Origin: Anadara kagoshimensis
Taxonomy: Eukaryota; Mollusca; Bivalvia; Arcoida; Arcidae
Assembly: GCA_021292105.1 (NCBI GenBank)
Contig: CM037874.1
Span: 19,527,534-19,591,533 of the forward strand
Direction of reading: 5' to 3'
DNA: 64,000 nucleotides
The notes below the pieces were generated by a model that did not search any database, was not told where the DNA came from, and was given only the letters and a program-made list of their open reading frames with translations. Numbering within the stretch: the stretch's first letter is position 1; the number at the start of each line of letters is the position of its first letter. This document shows, piece by piece, positions 54,851-64,000 of this stretch. A program made the translations under genes and the position numbers.

Positions 54851-55659
54851 AGAAGAATATCAATGTCTTATTCACACACATGTATATTAGAATCTGTCTA
54901 CAACAAACTGATTTTGTTCAGATGATACAGGGCTTCAATTAACTCTAGCAAATATTCTTAATGCTTTGTCTAGTTATAACTTATACCCCCACAACAGAGT
55001 AAAGGGATGTCTGCCTGTTTGTAGACACTATTTTGTCCAGAAGTTTATTAAGTTATGCATGATCCAATTCTTTTTTGCAATTCCCGGTATGCTCAGATAT
55101 TACTTGTGATAAGAACCTTTGCACATGCAATAATTAGTTTGTCTAGATTAATTTTGCAGAATTTTATCTGAAAGTTTTTGGGATATCCAAACTTAGAATA
55201 TTTTTGAACTGATAACTCCATTACAAAACATATGTGGGGGTATAAGTCAGCTTCTCTGACAATTCTAGTTCATTTATATATTTTTGGTTTACTCGGGGAT
55301 GTTTTGTAAATGTGTATTTGTATATTGTCTGCAAATGCAATCAAAAGAAAAATTGTGGCATTCATGTGACATCACATTCATCTCCTTGAAATTGCATTCC
55401 TTACCTCAAATGATAAATTCTTTGGTGACATCATTTAATGTGGTATCTAATAACCCCAGTTATTTGTAAACCACAAAATCGCAATTCAAGCTGGTCTCAT
55501 GACCAGACATACATACCTGTTATGTGTAGCTGCATTTATTTACGTTTTAATTTATTCCACATATAACGCAATAATGTCTCATCAATTTTATTCAGTTCAT
55601 AATTTTCATACCTATATGCTGCTCACTGGTAATATACATATAATAATAATTATTGATTT

Positions 55660-56700
55660 TGGTTAGCAAACTGGAAGCTAAGGTAACGGCACTTAACACT
55701 TTAATGTGTAAAATGATTTAGGGTTAAGTAGTAGGTCGTAATGGTTAAGATAGCTTTAAGTTACTAAGTAATGTCTCACTATATTGACATTATTTTGCAT
55801 TAATATTTATGTTTTATATGCAATTCATGATTTAATTCTGACTTCAGTACATGTATTATGTTTTAATTTACTTATACTCTAAACTCTGTCTTTATCATAT
55901 TGACTGTTAAGATAGCGTGAAGTTACCAAGCAATGTCTCACTGTATTGACTTTATTTTGCATCAATATTCATTTTTTATTATACACATTTAGTGAATCCG
56001 TTCCAACTTTATTGTTACGTTTAATTTTACCCATACTCTAAACTCAGTCTATATCATATTGACTGTTAAGATAGCGCGAAGTTACTAAGCAATGTCTCAC
56101 TTCATTGACGTTATTTTGCATCAATATTTGTTTTTATACACAATTAATGATTTAATTCTGACTTGGTATTATTTTTAATTTTACCCATACTCTAAACTCA
56201 GTCTATATCATATTGACCTTTAAGATAGCTTTAAGTTACTAAACTCTGTCTCACTATTTTTATCTTATTTTGTATCAATATTCATTTTAATATGCATTAA
56301 TGATTTAATTCTGACTTCTGTATTATGTTTAAATTTATGTGGTTCTAAACTTTGTCTACCGGTACATCATATTGACCTTTAAGATAGCTTTAAGTTACTA
56401 AGCTCTGTCTCGCTATATTGACCTTATTTTGTATCAATATTCATTTTTGTATGCAATTAATGATTCCGTTCTAACTTCAGTATTACTTTTAATTTTACCC
56501 ATACTCTTAACTCAGTCTATATCATATTGACCTTTAAGATAGCTCTAAGTTACCAAGCTCTGTCTCACTATTTTGACCTTATTTTGTATCAATGTTCATT
56601 TTTAATGATTCGGTTCTAACTTCAGTATTACATGTATGTTTTAATTTTACTTATACTCTAACATGTCTAAACTCCGTCCTTGCAATCATCCAGTGAATAA
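55660..56700. repeat. Diverged ~158-bp tandem array, about six units
   Basis: AAGATAGC...AAGTTAC...TGTCTCACTAT recurs at about 55749, 55912, 56070, 56225, 56385 and 56540; units share TGATTTAATTCTGACTT and TACTCTAAACTCAGTCTAT. Confidence 0.85.
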
Positions 56701-56774
56701 ACATTTTTTTATTATTAGTTTTTACACTTCATGAAACTAGTCTATTACTTACATAAAGATGTTGATAACTTTTT

Positions 56775-59198
56775 AGCTCACCTGAGCCAAAGGCTCAGAT
56801 GAGCTATTGCAATCTATCACCGTCCGTCGTGCGTCGTCCGTCGTGCGTCGTGCGTCGTCCGTCGTCCGTCGTGTATAAACTTTACATTTTAATCTTCTCC
56901 TCCAAAACTACTGGGCCATATTTGATTAAACTTAATGACTATCATGCCTAGGTAACAGCCTTTCAAAATTGTGTTCGGGGTTTGGCCACGCCCAACAAGA
57001 TGGCCGCTGTTACTAAAAATAGCAAAAAGACAAAAAATCTTCTTCTCTGAAACCAAAAGGTGCAGGCAAATTTTAATTGGATATTTAGATTCAGCATACC
57101 TGGGAACATCAAAATTGTGTTTTTCATGAAAATTAGACGAAAAATAGGTTACGCGTTTTTTGCGTAAAGTTACGTAATTTTTAAAATGAGACATTTATTG
57201 TTATAACTTCATAATGGCTAAAGATAATTGTATGGAGTTTTCACTGTTGATCTTGTCTTGCAATTTTCTTCCAATTGATGTCAAGGTCGAAGGTCAAGGT
57301 CATGTCCCAGTTTTTGACCTTTGATAAAAAATGCTATTTTTTTAACATTTCTTGTGATAATGGCGTAGGATTTTCAGTTATTTGTAGGTATTGACATGAC
57401 GATCATTTTGATACATAGATCAGGGTCATGGGTTCAAAGGTCAAGGTCACAGATGTCCAAGAATACCAAAATAGTTAATTATCTGCAAAACTATGAATTT
57501 TTTGTATAGGCATGTATATCAGAATATTGTAGGTAATGGCACAATGGTCATTTTGATATATGAATAAAGGTCATGGGTTCAAAGGTCAAGGTCACAGATG
57601 TAAACAAGTACTGAAATGGTTAATTATCTCAAAAACTATAAACTTTTTGTATAGCATGTATATTAGAATATTGTAGGTATTGGCCTAACGATCATTTTGA
57701 TATATGAATGAAGGTCATAGGTTCAAAGGTCAAGGTCATAGACACAAACAAATATTTAAATGGTTAATTATCTCAAAAACTATAAACTTTTTGTATAGGC
57801 ATGTATATAGGAATATTGTAGGTATTGGCCTAACAATCATTTTGATATAATGAAGGTCATAGGTTCAAAGGTCAAGGTCATAGAATTAAACGAATACTTA
57901 AATGGTTAATTATCTCAAAAACTATAAATTTTTTGTATAGGCATGTATATTGGAATATTGTAGATATTGGCCTAACGATTATTTTGATATATGAATGAAG
58001 GTCATAGGTTCAAAGGTCAAGGTCATAGCTGCGAATGAATATTTAAATGGTTAATTATCTCAAAAACTAATAACTTTATGTATAAGCATGTATATTAGAA
58101 TATTGTAGGTATTGGCCTAACGATCATTTTGATATATAAATGAAGGTCATAGGTTCAAAGGTCAAGGTCATAGACACAAACAAATATTTAAATGGTTAAT
58201 TATCTCAAAAACTATAAACTTTTTGTATAGGCATGTATATAGGAATATTGTAGGTATTGGCCTAACGATCATTTTGATATATGAATGAAGGTCATAGGTT
58301 CAAAGGTCAAGGTCATAGAATTAAACGAATACTTAAATGGTTAATTATCTCAAAAACTATAACTTCTTTGTATAGGCATTTATATTCGAATATTGTAGAT
58401 ATTGGCCTAACGATTATTTTTATATATGAATGAAGGTCATAGGTTCAAAGGTCAAGGTCATAGCTGCGAATGAATATTTAAATGGTTAATTATCTCAAAA
58501 ACTAATAACTTTATGTATAAGCATGTATATTAGAATATTGTAGGCATTTGCACAACGATCATTTTGATATATGAATGAAGTTCATAGGTTCAAAGGTCAA
58601 GGTCATAGAAATAAACGAATACTTAAATGGTTAATTATCTCAAAAACTATAACTTCTTTGTATAGGCATGTATATAAGAATATTGTAGGTATTGGCCTAA
58701 TGATCATTTTGATATATGAATGAAGGTCATAGGTTCAATAGGTCAAGGTCATAGATGCAAATGAATACTTAAACGGTTAATTATCTCAAAAACTATAACT
58801 TTTTTGTATAGGCATGTATATTGGAATATTGTAGATATTTGCCTAACTATCATTTTGATATATGAATGAAGGTCATAGGTTCAAAGGTCAAGGTCATAGA
58901 CGCGAACGAATACTTAAATGGTTAATTATCTTAGAAACTATAAACTCTTTGTATAGGCATGTATATTGGAATATTGTAGGTATTGGCATAATGCACATTT
59001 TAATATACAGATGTTTTAGCTGTTTATAAATAATATATTGTAGCTAGACTTTAAATATGTTATATATAGCATACTTATATAATAATTATTATAATTAATT
59101 TGCTATTCTCTTTTATTAATGTCATTGACCATTGAACCTCTGCATAAGATATGTACTCTTCTTCAGGTGAGCGTTAAGGCCCATGGGCCTCTTGTTTT
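56775..59198. mobile_element. Bivalve-type repeat element, ~146-bp internal units (copy 2)
   Basis: Same ends as 15369-16974: AGCTCACCTGAGCCAAAGG, (CGTCGT)n patch, about eleven core units with GGTCATAGGTTCAAAGGTCA, then GGCCCATGGGCC and TCTTGTTTT. Confidence 0.75.
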
Positions 59199-59307
59199 AA
59201 TCATGTGAAATTGTTTATTTTGTGAAGTGTAATAACATAGATTTCTTAGTTGGTCTAAAAATCATATATATGGTTCAGAAATCAACTTCCACAAGGAAAT
59301 ATATTTA

Positions 59308-59503
59308 CAGTACAGACCTGTCAAAACCTTAACACTAAGCTGACGAATAAATGTCAGAAATTCATTAGCTATATCTTGGCATGCAGCTTTTCGGTAGCTG
59401 CTATCTATCTCTCGACAGGTTTTTAGCCACAAGTTCTTCTTGACAGCTGATCTTTGACTGATTAACATGAGCTCAGTGTTAAACTTTTGACAGGTCTGTA
59501 CTG
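59308..59503. mobile_element. MITE copy, CAGTACAGACCTG family
   Basis: CAGTACAGACCTGTCAAAAC to TTTTGACAGGTCTGTACTG; TA on the left, CG on the right. 196 bp. Confidence 0.75.
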
Positions 59504-60035
59504 CGGCTTGTTCTGTTAATTATATATGTCATGTGTGTTATATTTTGCATATTACACCTCTTGGTGACAGGTAAGAGTTGAGTAATAGTGTTTTGAAATG
59601 TACATGGAACATCATTTTGTGCTAAAAATATTGCTCAACTCTCTTGTCTTAAGTCTTCATAAGTGTGCAACATGGTGCCCCATATTGTTTGTTTGGATTA
59701 GTTATTCCCATTGAATCGGCACATTGGGTGAGTGTTTACTCAAAAACCATGTTATTCGGAAAATTTGTGACATATACATATATAAACATTTTCCAAAACA
59801 TTCCACAAGAAAGTTGATGCATGTTGCTCATTTTGCATGTTTTGGTTATTATCTTCATTGGCACAATTAAATAGGATAATGCAAGTAAAGGACCAAACAT
59901 GCTCCATGATATTTCACTTATATCTAGACATCACCAACTATAGGTGAAGTGGCAGAAAATTTGAGTCCTGTTTGTTTTGGATGTATCTAAGTACAAACTT
60001 TTTTAACTTTCATTTCATTAGATTAAATATATTTA

Positions 60036-60347
60036 GAAAACCACTGCGGCTCTGTAAGTGGGAGGTCGTGGGTTTGAACCCTGACCAGGTTTGACCCAAG
60101 GCTTGAAAGTGGGTAGTGACTGTTCTTTCGCCGAGCACTCGGCATCACGAAATGAAAGTCCCCGTTCCTTCGGATGGGAACTTAAAATAAACGAGGTACC
60201 ATGTTATGTGGGCTTGGCACGATAAAGAACCTTGTTGTATTATGCCATCAGCACAAGCACAGGCAAAATTTCTGCACCTTCGCCTTTAGCTGGCGACGTC
60301 TCGATATTACTGGAATATTTTTGACTGGGGCGTTTAAAACAACTCAT
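60036..60347 (+). mobile_element. tRNA-derived SINE
   Basis: Head CCACTGCGGCTCTGTAAGTG, B box GGTCGTGGGTTTGAACCC, body GTTCTTTCGCCGAGCACTC, tail TTGACTGGGGCGTTTAAAAC. Confidence 0.8.
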
Positions 60348-61283
60348 ATTTATTTAGCTTTATGTATATGTAATATGTAAGGGAAATTTATTTTGATACA
60401 AAGCAATATATAATTATATGTGATTGATATTACAAATTATACAAATGTTATATACTGGTTATATGGGACAAGGATGTTTTTATTAAAAATATACACAACT
60501 TAAATGCATTGTGTCTTTTCTTTGTAAAGAAAAACATGGTTTCTTTTTGAGATAATAATATTTTTTACTCCTGTTTTGCAAAAAAAAAAAACCAACCTGA
60601 CTATTCAGATTTGAATTGGTGCCATTTAGTCAGATGAAAGAGCAACCAGAATGTGTCTTGTACAAATTTCAACCACATTTATGGATTGCATAACCAAGGT
60701 TGGGGTCAAAGTTGAATCAGCACAAGTACATATTGCACATGAATTGTCCACAAATTACACCTAAACTAGGTGTGGAAAAGTGACCATCATTTGATTTTGA
60801 ATAGAAAATAGAAAAACATGTAATCGGTTACCTTTTAGTGGCCATCTTGGCTTGCAATTTAATTATGATGATTTCTGTGTGACCATTGTGTATCTTTTGC
60901 GTCTATTTTGTTGGTAGAAAATTAGAATTTTTTATTTGCCGTCATTTAATCCTAGAAGAAGGACCAAAAGTTATTTTCTGGTAAAATTGTTATATATAAG
61001 CTTAAGCGTTGGCAGCTAAAGAATACTTTATGCCGTTTTGTGGTGGGTACCTTGAGTTACTATGACTAATTTCATGGGGTCCACCAAAATGATACATTCG
61101 TCAATCATGCATCACATTTTGAAAGATTTTCCTCAAAAATCAGTTTATTTGCTCCATAAGTGCTCCCATTTGTCAATAAGTTATTATGTACTCTGCCATT
61201 TATTTAGCTTGCAGAAGGTCAGAGGATTTTTTTCTGGCCAATCTGCATCATAACTGAACCGACTCGGCTCAGTATAACTGGAA

Positions 61284-61622
61284 TAATCTCGAATCGGTTG
61301 GTAGAGTGTTTGCTCCGTATGTTGAAGGTCGTGTGTTCGAACTCCGACCGGGGTCTGACAAAGTCTTGAAAAAAGTAGTTACTAACTTACTGTTCTTTCG
61401 CCAAGCACTGGGCATTTAAAAATGAAAAGCATCAGGGACCATCGGAAGAGATCTTTAAACTGATGCCTCGTGTCACGGCAGATATGACAAACTAAAGGAA
61501 TCTAACTCGACATTGCCGAACCCACTGCGATGTAAAAAATTTCTGCCACTTCACCTATATTTCTGGTGACGTCTCGGTATAAATGAAATATTTTTGACTG
61601 GAATTTAAAACACCATTAAATA
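61284..61622 (+). mobile_element. tRNA-derived SINE
   Basis: GGTTGGTAGAGTGTTTGCTC, B box GGTCGTGTGTTCGAACTCC, tail TTGACTGGAATTTAAAACAC followed by (AATC)n-like repeats. Confidence 0.8.
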
Positions 61623-61964
61623 AATCAATCAATCAGCTTACATCTAACCATAATTCTTGATCGAATTTTGTGGTCCAAATACAAGACGTATGAAGTGGAA
61701 GATAAGCAGACGTACGTGTAATTGTGGTTGATGACCTTATTAATTTATCGATAACCTATTTACACTGTTCATGACATAAATGACCCAGTTTTACTTCTCC
61801 TTAAGTTTGTAATAATTATATACTACTATTTTTTCATGTGTATAAAAAATCGTAGGTCTCCATGGTGTGTCATTAGAAAACTTTGGCCATACAGTTGATG
61901 CGAAGTTCACTCGTGCGCTTTGTTGCGTGCTAATCTAAACCTTTTTGAGGCAAACCTCGCTCTA

Positions 61965-62420
61965 CTAACTTACTAAAGAGATTGTTGACTATTCGTGGAT
62001 CCATCATTTCACCCCAGAGGCTAAACAACTGGGAAAACAGTTTTACTCCTGGCCAAATATGACAGATACCACCCCTTCAGCTAGAAAGTTAATGTCCTCT
62101 GTTTTCTGGAATGCTGATGGTAGATATCTCTAAAAGGGGCAAACAATCAATGGCAAACAATATGCATCACTTCTAAAACAATTACGGAAAATTATTATTA
62201 AACTCAAACGCCGCGGAAAACTCAATAAAGGTGTGTTGTTCCACCAGGACATTGTTCACAAGACAGTGACATTGATATGAATGCCATTAACAATTGGGAA
62301 TGAATTACTCGAACATCGGCCTTTTTCGTCTGATCAAGCTCCATCAGACTTTCATCTATTTCTAAATCTGAAAACGACCCTTTCGGCACTTTTGGCAAGC
62401 GAGCTGAACTGCAAAACTTT
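61965..62420 (+). pseudogene. Mariner transposase relic
   Basis: Plus-strand fragments read SWIHHFTPEAKQLGKQ, MSSVFWNADG, GKQYASLLKQLRK, RGKLNKGVLFHQD and SDQAPSDFHLFLNLK. These are in mariner order around the second and third catalytic Asp positions. Stops and frameshifts, and loss of the N-terminal DNA-binding part, show it is dead. Confidence 0.88.
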
Positions 62421-62697
62421 CTCAGTAGGTAGTTAAAAACGTTGCGATTCCTTTGCACACGCATTAGACCACTCGGCCATCAGTGAACCTCTACAGACGT
62501 ATTTGCACAAGTTCATACATGTACGTGATGTCACAATATACGATACGCAAAGAATCCTCATTGTCTATGCATTTCCTGTATCTTGCTTAAAATGATGAAG
62601 TCGATATGGATATTCTACTACAAAACCGATTTATCGAAAGTTTAACGCTAACATAACGATTTAAAAATGACCTTGGCTTTTCGTTAGTCGTTACCTA

Positions 62698-63078
62698 CAG
62701 TACAGACCTGTCGAAAGTTTAACACCGAGCTAAGTAAAATGAGCCGAAGCTAAGCTTCCTAGCCACCAAGATACGGATAGTAAGTCAATTGAAAGCCAGT
62801 GAGATATATAATAATAATAATAATAACTTTATTGCTCAAACACAGTACAGGTTATGGCAAATGACAAATAGATATACATACAACAGTAACATACATACAA
62901 AAAAAAAAAAAAAAACATGCATAAAAAAAAATTGCAATAAATTTCATATAATTGAAATTTTGAGTTTTGAAGCAACATCCTATAAAGCAAAAACCGAAAA
63001 GCTGACCAAATATATATAGGGTGGAGATTCGGCACTTATTAGTTTGCCTAGTGTTAAACTTTCGACAGGTCTGTACTG
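62698..63078. mobile_element. MITE, TA-flanked, 28-bp perfect TIRs
   Basis: CAGTACAGACCTGTCGAAAG (start of a ~28-bp TIR) is perfectly inverted at the right end; TA at 62696-62697 and 63079-63080. The interior has (ATA)n and an A-run. Confidence 0.88.
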
Positions 63079-63213
63079 TATAACTTGACAGCTCCCATCT
63101 ATATCTCGATAGCTTTTTTTGCCATATAAATTAGCTATCTATTTATCTCCCAGACACTTGATTTTGATTCCATTTCGTTAGCCCAGTGTTCGACTTTCGA
63201 CAGGTCTGTAAGT
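63079..63213. mobile_element. Right-end fragment of the same MITE family
   Basis: Ends GACTTTCGACAGGTCTGTA at ~63194-63213, directly beyond the complete copy, and carries the TATCTATTTATCTC-type interior seen in the 59-kb copy. Confidence 0.55.
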
Positions 63214-63465
63214 CTTCGGTCGATATTGGCTTTCTTCAGTCGATAAAACACATATCGACCTCTTCATCATGCTATAAATGTATAATATTACAATGTACTT
63301 GTACCCCTATGAAATAAACTCCGTGTAAAATCTAAATCATTCATTTTATTGTATAACAATTACATAAAATAACAGTCGAGTTTTTGTCGGTGCTGGTTAT
63401 AGTTTCTGCAATAAAACGTAAAATATTCTTATTTTTCAATAGTAAAGATTTTCATTGTTAAGCAC

Positions 63466-63715
63466 AGTGGCGGATGCAACCCCCCCCCCCCTTTGAAAAA
63501 TTTAAAAAAAGAGAGAGATATTGACTGATTAAAAATTATTTTCTTGGCTCCAACGGGGCTCTGACCTGTACCCCTCGTCTCGCACCTAGCATTGATAAAA
63601 TTCTCACCCTCCCTTTAAAAAAATCCTGGATAATTCTCAACCCCCCCCCCCCTTTAAAAAAAACCCTGGATAATCCTTAACCCCCCCTTTAAAAAAATCC
63701 TGGATCCGCCCCTGA
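63466..63715. mobile_element. MITE with poly-C blocks, hAT-like ends
   Basis: CAGTGGCGGATGCA at the left pairs with TGGATCCGCCCCTG at the right. Three CCCCCCCC-TTTAAAAAAA blocks lie inside. Confidence 0.6.
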
Positions 63716-63794
63716 AGCATATGTAACAAAAGTCGTCTTTCAAATAAGTTTTTATTAAGTAAACTATTATTGCTGAATTAGCATTGTGACGTCG

Positions 63795-63962
63795 TCTTTA
63801 AAAACCGCTTCCCCGTGGCACGTTGAAGAAGCAACCTCTCCTGCACATTGGCCTGAGCGCATTGCAAAGGTAAAAAAAAATCTGCAAATTCGCCTATTGC
63901 ACGTAGCAAGTGAAATGTTCTTGACTTGGGCGTAAAACCCCATTCAATAAATCCATAAACCA
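63795..63962 (+). mobile_element. SINE 3' part
   Basis: GGCCTGAGCGCATTGCAAAG and CTTGACTTGGGCGTAAAACC match 42467-42600. Confidence 0.6.
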
Positions 63963-64000
63963 TAGCCTATGTCAAATGCAGATAATTGATTGTAAGAAAA

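Noticed and set aside
60036-60130. tRNA gene from the B box GGTTTGAACCC
   Set aside because: Followed by the conserved SINE body and tail; no intact cloverleaf.

Overview
This is animal nuclear DNA, most likely from a bivalve mollusc. The evidence is short phase-compatible exons with GT-AG introns, AT-rich introns, tRNA-derived SINEs, many MITEs, and two repeat families I associate with bivalves (an element starting AGCTCACCTGAGC and ending GGCCCATGGGCC + TCTTGTTTT with ~146-bp internal tandem repeats, and a TATACCCCC/GGGGGTATA element with ~158-bp repeats). The species call is inference.

Layout. 1-4990: gene-poor flank ending in a degenerate minisatellite. 5018-5434 (minus): first coding exon of a LIM-domain gene that continues leftwards. 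5435-9786: interval between two divergently transcribed genes, mostly filled by a 2.88-kb TIR transposon (6560-9436) whose ends begin CACAGTG and which is flanked by a 5-bp duplication. 9787-52794 (plus): one large gene, read here as 29 coding exons, encoding a ~1,532-residue vinculin/alpha-catenin superfamily protein. Its introns carry a 4.2-kb foldback element with a nested repeat (intron 5), a 3.6-kb TIR transposon relic (intron 20), tandem arrays (introns 5 and 27), and many SINEs and MITEs. 52795-64000: 3' UTR and intergenic DNA with a TTAA-flanked element, tandem arrays, a second large bivalve-type repeat, SINEs, a mariner transposase relic and a TA-flanked MITE family.

The main biological content is the vinculin-like gene. 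Its N-terminus matches the vinculin head and its C-terminus matches the vinculin tail. Between them lie three copies of the helical-bundle motif that alpha-catenin has once in its M region and vinculin has in D4, plus two separate flexible linkers. It is therefore ~1.4 times vinculin length and does not fit the standard layout of vinculin, alpha-catenin or alpha-catulin. One exon (11) carries a one-base frameshift. Exons 7, 24 and 29 are each overlapped by local tandem duplications that copy splice sites or coding sequence. An in-frame 36-nt candidate cassette exon lies between exons 27 and 28. The LIM and vinculin-like genes are head-to-head; both families act at actin-linked adhesions, so shared regulation is plausible but unproven.
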